Origin: an uncultured Alistipes sp.
Lineage (GTDB): Bacteria > Bacteroidota > Bacteroidia > Bacteroidales > Rikenellaceae
Direction of reading: 5' to 3'
NCBI GenBank assembly: GCA_910587675.1
Contig: CAJUMU010000011.1
Location: 1 to 60,552 of the forward strand
Length of the DNA: 60,552 nucleotides
Below are positions 25,929 to 34,435 of this stretch, piece by piece. The number at the start of each line of letters is the position of its first letter. The stretch's first letter is position 1. The notes below the pieces were generated by a model, which was not told where the DNA came from, made no database searches, and was given only the letters and a program-made list of their open reading frames with translations. A program made the translations under genes and the position numbers.

Positions 25929-27896
25929 CTACTCGGTCGTATTGTAAACCTTAAGATCGGTGATGCGGCTCTTGAAATCGCCCGCCCGCTCCAGAGGAAA
26001 CACCAGCGTCGGAACATAGCTCATCGAGTCCTTGCCCTCGTTGAAACAGATCTTGTGCCGCTTCAGCTCGTCGGCCAAACGTCCGTTCACATAGAGTCGG
26101 GTCGAGATATTGTCGCCCTCGACGGCTATTTCGACCGTCTCGCCTGCGCGGATGCCGTAATCGAAGGTGTTCAGATAGCCGTCGCGCGCGAATCCCATCA
26201 TGCCGCTTATCGGATCCGACAGATAGAACACCGCGTCGGGCGAGCGGAACAGCTCGGTGCCGCGCGCCTCGTCGGCGACCTCCATTCGGAATGTCACGCG
26301 ATAGCCGTAACCTATCTCGCGATGGGGCATGCGGCTGCCCGCCTCAACCTCGTCGCACGAGTATACGAGTCCCGTCGCGCGGCCTATGCGGCCCATCTGG
26401 TTTACGCCCGGAGCCTCGCTGAGCGATTTGCGTCGCGCGTCAAACTCGTCGAAAGGCAGCGTTGTCGCCGCGCCGCTCCACATCTTCACCGCCAGCGTCT
26501 GTATGGCGGGATATGCACGGTGGTGTATGTCCTTGGCCGATATGCCGTTGCCCGCATGGTCGTTCCACACGGCGAACATACCGCCCAATATGGCGGGGTC
26601 GCGCTCGTCGAACTTCACGCCGCCCACCTGCGCGGGAGTCCAGCTCTCGTACAGCCGACGCGTGTTGAGATAGTCGTAGTAGTATCCCGCCGCGGGCACG
26701 ATGTAGAGCAACCCGTCGGGGATGCTTATCAGTTTGTAGCCCTGCTTCACCATCTCGACGGGATCGGCGTATCCGTTATACCATGCGCTCATCACCACGT
26801 TGTCCGACTTCACGGGCGTCTCGCCCTTGGCGTGGGTCAGCGCGCCCCACACGCACGCCTGCTTGCCGAAGCTCTCGACGTAACGGATGTAACGGTCGGT
26901 GAAGGCGCGGAACTTCTCCACCACCTCGCGATCCTTGTTCGAATACTCGTCGGTGCCGATGTGTACCCGCTTGCCGCGGAAAACTGGCTCGTCGCCCTCC
27001 AGATATTCGCGCCACAAGGCATCCATGAACTCGTAGGTGGCGGGGTTGAACAGATCGAGGTGGTCGGGGCCGTACTCCTTGCTGCCCAGCTCGGGGTTGT
27101 AACGGCTGAAAGCCAGCGTGTGGGCGGGGGCGTCGATCTCGGGGATGATCTCCACGAAACGATCCTCGGCCGAGATCTGCAAGTCGATGAATTCGCGTTT
27201 GGTATAGTAGCCGTCGCGGGCCGTCAGCTCGGGAAAGGTCTCCGATTCCATGCGGAACGCCGAGTAGGTGCGATCCCAGTCGTTGCCGAAATACTGCTTG
27301 AACGCGTTGTCGTTCAGGTGGATCTGCAAAGTGTTCATCTTGTAGTAGGCCATGATCTTCACATAGTCGCGCAAGAAACGCATCGGGATGAACTTGCGGC
27401 CGCAGTCGATCATGAAGCCGCGCACGGCGTAGTCGGGGAAGTCGCGGATCTCGCCGCGCGGCAGCGACCTGTCGTCGCTCTGCTCGGCTATCTGCAACAG
27501 CGTGCGGGTGCCCCAGTAGACGCCTTTGGCGGTGGGAGCCGACAACTCGATCTTGTCGCCTATGGCGATGGCGTAACCCTCGTCGCCCAACGTTCGATCG
27601 TCGCCGAGGGTCAGCGTCACGTCGCCCTTGCGTCCGCGGCCCGCCTTCACCTCGGGCGCGATGCCGAACATCTCGCCGCAGTCGGCCGAAAGCATTCGCG
27701 CCACGCGCTCCAGCTCGGCGGATCCCGCGGGATAGACTATGCGCGTGCGCTCGTCGGGAACGAAACGTCCCTCGGCGGCGCGCCACTCCTTGATCTCGGG
27801 AATGACGAAAGGTTTGTCGCCCGCGCTCTGCGCCGCGGCATGCCACGCGGTCGCGACCATGGCGAGCAGGAACGATAATTTAAGTATGTTTTTCAT
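25929..27896 (-). CDS. Beta-N-acetylhexosaminidase (GH20)
   Basis: About 655 residues from the ATG at 27896 (signal peptide LKLSFLLAMVATAWHAAAQ). A GH20b-type N-terminal domain (about 30-150), then the TIM barrel starting YAVRGFMIDCGRKF with NTLQIHLNDN and the catalytic Asp-Glu pair in HIGTDEYS. The last ~150 residues form a beta-sandwich (concanavalin-like, VEIAVEGDNISTRLYVNGRL) suited to glycan binding. It releases terminal GlcNAc/GalNAc from host glycans in the periplasm. It probably works with the adjacent fucosidase on the same strand. Confidence 0.9.
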   Translation of the reverse strand: MKNILKLSFLLAMVATAWHAAAQSAGDKPFVIPEIKEWRAAEGRFVPDERTRIVYPAGSAELERVARMLSADCGEMFGIAPEVKAGRGRKGDVTLTLGDDRTLGDEGYAIAIGDKIELSAPTAKGVYWGTRTLLQIAEQSDDRSLPRGEIRDFPDYAVRGFMIDCGRKFIPMRFLRDYVKIMAYYKMNTLQIHLNDNAFKQYFGNDWDRTYSAFRMESETFPELTARDGYYTKREFIDLQISAEDRFVEIIPEIDAPAHTLAFSRYNPELGSKEYGPDHLDLFNPATYEFMDALWREYLEGDEPVFRGKRVHIGTDEYSNKDREVVEKFRAFTDRYIRYVESFGKQACVWGALTHAKGETPVKSDNVVMSAWYNGYADPVEMVKQGYKLISIPDGLLYIVPAAGYYYDYLNTRRLYESWTPAQVGGVKFDERDPAILGGMFAVWNDHAGNGISAKDIHHRAYPAIQTLAVKMWSGAATTLPFDEFDARRKSLSEAPGVNQMGRIGRATGLVYSCDEVEAGSRMPHREIGYGYRVTFRMEVADEARGTELFRSPDAVFYLSDPISGMMGFARDGYLNTFDYGIRAGETVEIAVEGDNISTRLYVNGRLADELKRHKICFNEGKDSMSYVPTLVFPLERAGDFKSRITDLKVYNTTE

Positions 27897-28133
27897 AAAG
27901 TTAAAGGTCGTATTAAATAAGTTGAAGTCAAGTTTGATTTTATTGAATGCAGGTTTAATATTTTTCAACATTCGTCATGCTGCCGAGCGTATGCGAGGGT
28001 TGGCAGATCCGCTGTTCGCCGACGGCGGGGGACGCAATCGAGCGAAAAGCGAGTTGCAGTCCGCCGCAGTGGGGCGGCGGCGAACTGCGCGGTTCTGCGA
28101 ACCGCAATATTCACACGCAGCCTGCGGCCCGTA
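27897..28133 (-). repeat. Dispersed structured repeat, family A copy 2, in a gene gap
   Basis: The element proper is 28013-28105 and reads on the plus strand: TGTTCGCCGACGGCGG, then GAGTTGCAGTCCGCCGC, GGCGGCGGCGAACTGC, and a terminal hairpin GCGGTTC / GAACCGC (28089-28105). That terminal hairpin is different from copy 1 but almost identical to the one at 60242-60258. 27897-28012 is AT-rich leader of the GH20 gene plus a short palindromic stretch. Confidence 0.8.
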
Positions 28134-29555
28134 TCAATACACCGCTATGCGCTCCACGACGAGCGGTCCGCGGGCGTCGGTGAAACGTACCCGCACGGCC
28201 GATGTCTCCGCGCCGCCGAGGGGCACGATGCGTTTGTAACCCACCGTGGTGCCCGTCGCCGCCTGCTGCCACTCCCCGTCGCGCAACACGTCGATCCCGA
28301 AGCCGCGCACGCGCTGTCCCAGCTCGATATGTTCCTGAATCGTAACGTAATTCACCTTCTGCGGTTCGCTCCATGTCAGAACGGCGTCGCCCGTGGTCAC
28401 GTCGTCGGCCGTGGCCCAGTAGCCCTCGCCCGTGAGGTTGCGGCCGCCGAAACCGCAGCCGCGCGACGAGGATACCTCCACCTCGGCCTCGGGGGCCAGA
28501 TCCGTCGCGAAAGCCTCGTCGACCATGCGACGCCACGCCATGAGCGACTCCACATCCTCCTCGGGGATGCGGCCGCGGGTGTCGGGAGCCAGATTAAGCA
28601 GCAGCGTGCCGCCGCGACCTACCGATGTGAGATATATGTCGAACAGCTTCTCGGGAGTCTTGGGCTGCTGGTCGGCATGCCAGAACCACCCGGGACGGAT
28701 CGACACGTCGGCCTCGGCGGGCGCCCAGCGGTCGCCCTCCTCCATGCCGTGCGCCAGCACCTCCACGTCGTCGCGGCCGTTGGGATAGAGCTTTTCGGGG
28801 GTGGCGGCGCACCACATGGTCTCGGCTATCACGCCGCGTTCGTTGCCGCACCAACGCGCGTCGGGGAGCGACGAGCTCCACACCACGGTCTCGGGCGAGA
28901 GCTCGCGGATGATCTCGACCACCTTCGGCCAGTCATAATAGAGGTAACCCGACTCCAGCACGCGCGTCTCGTTCGCGCCGCCGTAGTATCCGTCGCCGCC
29001 GTTCGCCCCGTCGAACCACATCTCGAACACGGGGCCGTAAGAGGTCAGAAGCTCGCGCAGTTGATTGCGGTAATACTCCAGATACTCCTCGCTGCCGTAC
29101 CCCGCATGGTTGCGGTCCCACGGCGAAAGGTAGATGCCGAACTTCACGTCGGCGCGTCGGCATGCGTCGGCCAGCTCGCCCACGATATCGCCCTTGCCGT
29201 CTTTGTAGGGCGAGTTCTTGATCGAATGCTCGGTGTAGGCCGAGGGCCAGAGGCAGAAGCCGTCGTGGTGCTTGGCAGTGAGGATCAAGCCTTTCAGGCC
29301 CGCGTCCTTTACGATCTTCACCATCGCGTCGGCGTCGAAATCGGTCGGGGCGAACACCGATTCGGGCTCGTCGCCGTAACCCCATTCGCTGTCGGTAAAG
29401 GTGTTGACGGTAAAGTGCACGAAGGCGTATTGTTCCATGCGGTGCCAGTCGAGGTGACGTTGTTCGGGCGCCACGCTCATCGGAGCGGGAGCGTCGGCAC
29501 GGCAGCCGACCAGCAGTGTCGCGGCGGCCGCGGCCGCAATCAGTGTGTGTCTCAT
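28134..29555 (-). CDS. Alpha-L-fucosidase (GH29), lipoprotein
   Basis: 473 residues. Lipobox LVGC (Cys18) anchors it to a membrane. The GH29 barrel contains LILTAKHHDGFCLWPS, FGIYLSPWDRN and the nucleophile region FEMWFDGANGG; a C-terminal beta-sandwich (about 350-473, discoidin/F5-F8-type look) follows. It removes alpha-fucose from mucin or milk-type glycans. Lies downstream of ygiQ and upstream of GH20 on the same strand, separated from GH20 by a repeat. Confidence 0.9.
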   Translation of the reverse strand: MRHTLIAAAAAATLLVGCRADAPAPMSVAPEQRHLDWHRMEQYAFVHFTVNTFTDSEWGYGDEPESVFAPTDFDADAMVKIVKDAGLKGLILTAKHHDGFCLWPSAYTEHSIKNSPYKDGKGDIVGELADACRRADVKFGIYLSPWDRNHAGYGSEEYLEYYRNQLRELLTSYGPVFEMWFDGANGGDGYYGGANETRVLESGYLYYDWPKVVEIIRELSPETVVWSSSLPDARWCGNERGVIAETMWCAATPEKLYPNGRDDVEVLAHGMEEGDRWAPAEADVSIRPGWFWHADQQPKTPEKLFDIYLTSVGRGGTLLLNLAPDTRGRIPEEDVESLMAWRRMVDEAFATDLAPEAEVEVSSSRGCGFGGRNLTGEGYWATADDVTTGDAVLTWSEPQKVNYVTIQEHIELGQRVRGFGIDVLRDGEWQQAATGTTVGYKRIVPLGGAETSAVRVRFTDARGPLVVERIAVY

Positions 29556-29559
29556 AGCT

Positions 29560-31320
29560 CTATCGTTTAGGTTTCGTTTCAGGTCGGCGGCGGGAGCGTC
29601 CCTTGTCGGGGCGACGGGGCGCGGGGGAGAAGAAGTAGGACTTCTGACGTCGTTTGTCCTCCTGCGAACGCGCCACGAAGACCTTCTCGCCAGTGTAGGG
29701 GTTCTCGCCCGTGTAGAACATCACCGACGAGAGCGTCATGGGGGTGGGGGTAAGGTCCTGCACCTGCTCCAGATCGAAGTGCAGACGGCCCAACACCTTT
29801 TCCGAGAGGGATTTCATGTCGCGCTCGCGGCATCCCGGGTGCGACGAGATGAAGTACGGGATGAGTTGGTAGCGCAGGGAGTTGTCGTCGCAGATGCGGC
29901 GGAAATCGGCGTTCAGCCGCTCGAACATGGCGAACGGCGGTTTGCGCATGAGCGCCAGAACATGATCTTCGGTATGCTCGGGCGCGACCTTCAGGCGGCC
30001 CGAGGTGTGGTGCTTCACGACGGTCTCCAGATAGGCGGGACCGTCGAACAGATCATAGCGTATGCCGCTGCCTATGAAGGCTTTCTTCACCCCTTTCACG
30101 CTGCGGATGCGCTCGTAAAGCGCGAGCAGGCGCGAGTGGTCGTTGTCCAGATTGGGACACTTCGAGGGGTGGAGGCACGACGGGCGCCGGCATTTGCGGC
30201 AGATATCGCGGTTGCGGCCGCCCATGCCGTACATGTTGGCCGAGGGCGCGCCCACGTCGGAGATGTAGCCCTTGAAATCGGGCATGCGCGTTATGCGCTC
30301 CACCTCGGCGAGGATCGACCGCTCGCTGCGCGAATTGATGAACTTGCCCTGATGCGCCGATATGGTGCAGAACGAGCAGCCGCCGAAGCAGCCGCGATGG
30401 ATATTGACCGAGTGTTTTATCATCTCCCATGCGGGGATGTCGCCTTTGCCGCGGTAGCGGGGGTGCGGAGCGCGCTCGTAAGGCAGGTCGAACGAGCGGT
30501 CGAGCTCCTCGGTGGTAAGAGTGGCGTTCGGAGGCGTGACCACCACGTAGCGGTCGCCCGTGCGCTCGACGAGCGTCGTCGCGGGCTCCATCATGTTGCT
30601 CAAGGTCTCCTCCGCGACGAAGTTGCGGCCGAATACGCGTTTGTCGGCGAGGCACTCCTCGTAGGATGCGAGATGCAGCGTATGTTCGGGATCGAGCCTA
30701 TCGACATAATCGCGGTCGGCGAGGAAAGCGACTTGGCGGATCTTGCGCAGCAGTTTGGCGTTGAATCCGTTGCGCAGGGCGCGCGCCACTTGTTGCACCA
30801 CCCGCTCGCCCATGCCGTACATCAGCAGGTCGGCGCCGCTGTCGATGAGAACCGACGGTTTGAGGCTGTCGCTCCAGTAGTCGTAATGCGTCAGCCGCCG
30901 CAACGAAGCCTCGATGCCGCCTATGACCACAGGCACGTGGGGATAGAGCCGTTTGAGAATTCGAGTGTATACCGTGACGGCGTAATCGGGTCGGAATCCC
31001 GCCTTGCCGCCCGCCGTGTAGGCGTCGTTGCTGCGCAGGCGGATGTTGGCGGTGTAGTGGTTCACCATCGAGTCCATCGATCCCGCCGTGACGCCGAAAA
31101 AGAGCCGCGGCGCGCCCAGCTTGGTGAAGTCGCGCAGGTCGTCGCGCCAGTTGGGCTGCGGCACGATGGCCACGCGACACCCCTCGGCCTCCAGCAGGCG
31201 GCCGACCACCGCCGCGCCGAACGACGGGTGGTCGATATAGGCGTCGCCCGTGAACAGGATCACGTCGATGTAATCCCACCCCAAGGCCCGCACCTCTTTT
31301 ATCGTCGTAGGTAGAAACAT
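29560..31320 (-). CDS. ygiQ: YgiQ-family radical SAM protein
   Basis: 586 residues. N-terminal B12-binding-like half (about 1-290) and a radical-SAM core with the cluster motif CFGGCSFC in HRGCFGGCSFCTISAHQGK; a basic tail of Arg/Lys residues ends the protein. The family is conserved but its reaction is undetermined. It starts 10 bp after the restriction endonuclease gene and ends 5 bp before the fucosidase start, so it continues the minus-strand transcription block. Confidence 0.88.
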   Translation of the reverse strand: MFLPTTIKEVRALGWDYIDVILFTGDAYIDHPSFGAAVVGRLLEAEGCRVAIVPQPNWRDDLRDFTKLGAPRLFFGVTAGSMDSMVNHYTANIRLRSNDAYTAGGKAGFRPDYAVTVYTRILKRLYPHVPVVIGGIEASLRRLTHYDYWSDSLKPSVLIDSGADLLMYGMGERVVQQVARALRNGFNAKLLRKIRQVAFLADRDYVDRLDPEHTLHLASYEECLADKRVFGRNFVAEETLSNMMEPATTLVERTGDRYVVVTPPNATLTTEELDRSFDLPYERAPHPRYRGKGDIPAWEMIKHSVNIHRGCFGGCSFCTISAHQGKFINSRSERSILAEVERITRMPDFKGYISDVGAPSANMYGMGGRNRDICRKCRRPSCLHPSKCPNLDNDHSRLLALYERIRSVKGVKKAFIGSGIRYDLFDGPAYLETVVKHHTSGRLKVAPEHTEDHVLALMRKPPFAMFERLNADFRRICDDNSLRYQLIPYFISSHPGCRERDMKSLSEKVLGRLHFDLEQVQDLTPTPMTLSSVMFYTGENPYTGEKVFVARSQEDKRRQKSYFFSPAPRRPDKGRSRRRPETKPKR

Positions 31321-31329
31321 GCGAAAATC

Positions 31330-31340
31330 TTATAGAATAA
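31330..31340. repeat. Right-hand inverted repeat of the R-M cassette
   Basis: TTATAGAATAA, the exact reverse complement of TTATTCTATAA at 33329-33339. It covers the endonuclease stop codon and sits 10 bp from the ygiQ ATG. Confidence 0.6.
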
Positions 31341-32190
31341 CTCCATCTCGATTTAAACGCTCTTCAATGTCAGACCAAGGTCGCTCTACGTGACTCTTGA
31401 CTTCTTTAAATAATCTTGTTACAACACTTACATCTATATCTCTCCAGTCTAATTTCAGATCTCTGCGAGAGCATTTTCGTAAAATATATATTTGATCAAT
31501 ACGAGAATATGCTGGATCAACATCTTTTCCAACGTCATATTGCTCTGCAACAGCTATAAATCTAGTGTATGGATTTCCGTCTTTAAGTTTTTCTGCTGTT
31601 GCAATTATGGAATCCAACATCGTTTTATCTATAAAAGTTTTTGCTTCTACGGCAACTGCAGGAACCATAATTGTTTTAGTGGCACTATCGTTTACTGTAA
31701 GTTCGAATTTTCTATATATGGCAAAATCTTGGTCTTTTACATTTATGCCAATTTGTGGAGCATCTACAAATGCTTTAAAATTTTTTGCTCTAAAGAACAG
31801 ATTCGTATATGCTTTGACTTGTCCACATCCTATTTTATCATCGTTTACACCATACTCTACACACAAATCTTTTATATAATCTCTAAATAATATATATATG
31901 AATTCTTCTAATATGCTGGGACGAAACTTTCCTTGAGCAGAATAGATATTATCAAAATTATTTTCATGTAAAAAATTGTAATATTTATTCAGAAGTATAG
32001 TACGTCGATTGATAATATCATCAGTCCAACCTTCTATATTATTTCCGATAATATAATTGTGGTAACTGCGAATTATCATGTTCAAGTTAGCGTCTTGTGG
32101 AGTATTTTTATATCGATCAATAATATTTCTGCCATGCACAAGATGTCTGTTCGTTTTTAAAATCTCTTTTATGTCGTTTACTTCATTCAT
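31330..32190 (-). CDS. Type II restriction endonuclease, Bpu10I-like
   Basis: 286 residues, markedly more AT-rich than its neighbours. The PD-(D/E)xK nuclease signature is readable: acidic KDQDFAIYRKFEL (about 152-164) and VAVEAK (179-184, Glu182/Lys184), followed by TFIDKTMLDSIIATAEKLK, which resembles the Bpu10I restriction-enzyme family (recognition CCTNAGC in the type enzyme; specificity here unknown). It overlaps the methyltransferase stop by 4 bp (ATGA). The family call is from memory of sequence; nuclease plus neighbour makes a restriction role very likely. Confidence 0.75.
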   Translation of the reverse strand: MNEVNDIKEILKTNRHLVHGRNIIDRYKNTPQDANLNMIIRSYHNYIIGNNIEGWTDDIINRRTILLNKYYNFLHENNFDNIYSAQGKFRPSILEEFIYILFRDYIKDLCVEYGVNDDKIGCGQVKAYTNLFFRAKNFKAFVDAPQIGINVKDQDFAIYRKFELTVNDSATKTIMVPAVAVEAKTFIDKTMLDSIIATAEKLKDGNPYTRFIAVAEQYDVGKDVDPAYSRIDQIYILRKCSRRDLKLDWRDIDVSVVTRLFKEVKSHVERPWSDIEERLNRDGVIL

Positions 32191-33329
32191 TTTAATTTAT
32201 TGTTTAATAGTTCGACTATGTTTTTTGCGATAGCATAAGCCAATAAAACCGGTACGGCATTTCCGATTTGTTGATATTGGCTCAACCCTGTTTCCCAGCT
32301 CATTTTGGTCCGTTTCCCTTCAAAAATAAAATCATCCGGAAATGATTGTAGTCTTGCGCCTTCCCGTGCTGTAAAGTTCCTATCTATATGCGGATGTATG
32401 AAATTGCTTTGAAATGAAGCAGCTATTGTAGGAGCGGGTTTGTTCCCATATACACGTTGATTATTCTGACCGAATTTTATCGTAGACCGCTCCGTCGGTT
32501 TTCCCCTTTTTACGGAGCCATGGGTTTCCCAAACATCAATTAAAGATTGCCCTTGTTTAATTGCGTGAAATCTATCTATTAGTCGTTTGGTGTGTTTCAT
32601 GGCAATATGGTTTCTTACACATTCCGAATTGCGCCTCATTAATTTTTGATAATCATTTTGAGGGGTGTTATTATAATACATAACATCATAACCTTCGCCA
32701 GACGAAATTTGAGGTAAATCCGATATTGCCATATCAACAGTTATAGGAGCACAGTTCAATGGTGATGGAAAAGATGGTTTTAAATTTAAATCTTTTCGTG
32801 TACCAATGATTATGACTCGCTCTCTTGTTTGCGGGACTCCGAAATCGGATGCTTTAAGAATCTTGAACGATACATCATACCCGATTCCTGCGTTCTTAAA
32901 TTCTGTTATGATGGTATCGATTACTTTCCCGTTTTGCATGGATAAAAGACCTTTGACATTTTCCATTACAAACACTTTTGGAGAGTACCAGTCGATAAAT
33001 TTAACAAAATGGTAAAATAATTTATTGCGAGGATCGTCCTTTATTTTATTCCTGTTCTTATTTGCTAAACTAAAACCTTGACAAGGAGGTCCCCCAATAA
33101 TTATGTCAGGTGAGATAGTACCTATTATATTATCTACTTCTATTTTATTGATAGAAGTTATATCTTTACATAGAAATGGAGTTGAAATAAAGTTCCTGAC
33201 AAAAGTTTTTTTACAATTTTCATCAATATCAGATGCTAATATAGAATGCACTCCAGCCATTTTAAATCCAAGGCTTAATCCTCCGCATCCAGAAAATAAA
33301 TCTATTGATGTATATTTTTGTTTTTCCAT
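32187..33329 (-). CDS. DNA (cytosine-5-)-methyltransferase, type II R-M
   Basis: 380 residues with all main C5-methyltransferase motifs: I DLFSGCGGLSLGF (10-22), IV GGPPCQGFS (79-87, catalytic Cys83), VI ENV, VIII QTRERVIIIG, and X YQQIGNAVPV near the C-terminus; the target-recognition region lies at about 210-300. It methylates a specific cytosine to protect host DNA from the adjacent endonuclease. Codon use is AT-rich, unlike flanking genes, pointing to horizontal acquisition. Its ATG overlaps the rluD stop (TAATG), so it is coupled to rluD translation. Confidence 0.93.
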   Translation of the reverse strand: MEKQKYTSIDLFSGCGGLSLGFKMAGVHSILASDIDENCKKTFVRNFISTPFLCKDITSINKIEVDNIIGTISPDIIIGGPPCQGFSLANKNRNKIKDDPRNKLFYHFVKFIDWYSPKVFVMENVKGLLSMQNGKVIDTIITEFKNAGIGYDVSFKILKASDFGVPQTRERVIIIGTRKDLNLKPSFPSPLNCAPITVDMAISDLPQISSGEGYDVMYYNNTPQNDYQKLMRRNSECVRNHIAMKHTKRLIDRFHAIKQGQSLIDVWETHGSVKRGKPTERSTIKFGQNNQRVYGNKPAPTIAASFQSNFIHPHIDRNFTAREGARLQSFPDDFIFEGKRTKMSWETGLSQYQQIGNAVPVLLAYAIAKNIVELLNNKLK

Positions 33330-33339
33330 TATTCTATAA
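33329..33339. repeat. Left-hand inverted repeat of the R-M cassette
   Basis: TTATTCTATAA, exact reverse complement of 31330-31340. It covers the last codons and stop of rluD and the first base of the methyltransferase ATG. Confidence 0.6.
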
Positions 33340-34426
33340 TATTATTAACTTCTCGGGCGGCGACATAGGCGTCCCACTTGGCCAGCACAGCCTTCATGTC
33401 GTCGGGCAATTCGCTCTCGAACATCACCTCGCGGCCCGTCGAGGGGTGGACGAAACCCAACGAGCGGGCGTGCAGAGCCTGACGCGGCAGCAACGAGAAG
33501 CAATTTTCGATGAACTGCTTGTATTTGTTGAATGTGGTGCCCTTCAGTATGCGGTCGCCGCCGTAACGCGCGTCGTTGAACAGCGGGTGGCCCTGCCACG
33601 CCATGTGCACGCGTATCTGGTGCGTGCGGCCCGTCTCCAGACGGCACTCGACCAGAGTGACGTAGCCGTAACGGCGCAGGACCTTGTAGTGCGTCACGGC
33701 GTGCTTGCCGTCCGATCCGTCGGCGAAGACGTACATCTGCAATCTGTCGCGCGGGCTGCGGCCTATGTTGCCCGTAATCGTCCCCTCGTCATCTGGGAAA
33801 TCGCCCCACACCAAAGCCATGTAGCGGCGGTGTATGGTGTGGTCGAAGAACTGCTTGGCAAGACGCGCGTGGGCGCGTTCGTTCTTCGCCACCACCAGCA
33901 GGCCCGAGGTATCCTTGTCGATGCGGTGCACCAGCCCCGCGCGCATGTCGCCCTCTTGGAACATTGGCAGGTCGCGCAGATGATAGGTCAGGGCGTTGAC
34001 AAGCGTGCCGCTGTAGTTGCCGCACCCCGGGTGCACCACCATGCCTGCGGCCTTGTCGACGATGATTATGTCGTCGTCCTCGTACTTTATGTCGAGCGGA
34101 ATGTTCTCGGGGATGATCTCCACCTCGCGCTTGGGGTAAGGCATAACGAGCGTTATGCGGTCGAGCGGCTTCACCTTGTAGCTCGACTTGGCCGCCACGC
34201 CGTTAACCAGTATGTTGCCGTTGTCGGCGGCGGTCTGTATGCGGTTGCGCGAGCAGTGCTCCATGCGGTCGACCAAGAATTTGTCCAGCCGCAGCATCGA
34301 CTGCCCGCGGTCGACCGTGATGGCGAAGTGCTCGTACAGCTCGTCGGCCGCATCGCCCTCGGCGATGTCGTTGAGATCGACCGCGTCGTATGGCTCGATC
34401 ATGTTATGCTTTTCGTCGGGAGTCAT
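33329..34426 (-). CDS. rluD: RluD-type 23S rRNA pseudouridine synthase
   Basis: 365 residues. An S4 RNA-binding domain (about 43-105, LRLDKFLVDRM) precedes the RluA/RluD catalytic domain with HRIDKDTSGLLVVAK (catalytic Asp in the HRIDKDTSG motif) and RLETGRTHQIRVHMA. It isomerises uridines in helix 69 or related sites of 23S rRNA. Its last few codons (NNIIE) are AT-rich like the adjacent methyltransferase gene, as if altered at the insertion junction. It follows the PASTA gene by 9 bp. Confidence 0.92.
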   Translation of the reverse strand: MTPDEKHNMIEPYDAVDLNDIAEGDAADELYEHFAITVDRGQSMLRLDKFLVDRMEHCSRNRIQTAADNGNILVNGVAAKSSYKVKPLDRITLVMPYPKREVEIIPENIPLDIKYEDDDIIIVDKAAGMVVHPGCGNYSGTLVNALTYHLRDLPMFQEGDMRAGLVHRIDKDTSGLLVVAKNERAHARLAKQFFDHTIHRRYMALVWGDFPDDEGTITGNIGRSPRDRLQMYVFADGSDGKHAVTHYKVLRRYGYVTLVECRLETGRTHQIRVHMAWQGHPLFNDARYGGDRILKGTTFNKYKQFIENCFSLLPRQALHARSLGFVHPSTGREVMFESELPDDMKAVLAKWDAYVAAREVNNIIE

Positions 34427-34435
34427 AGGCGGCGG

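Noticed and set aside
29545..31314. 589-codon plus-strand frame opposite ygiQ
   Set aside because: Antisense to a radical SAM gene with a clear C-x3-C-x2-C motif; no motif in the shadow frame.
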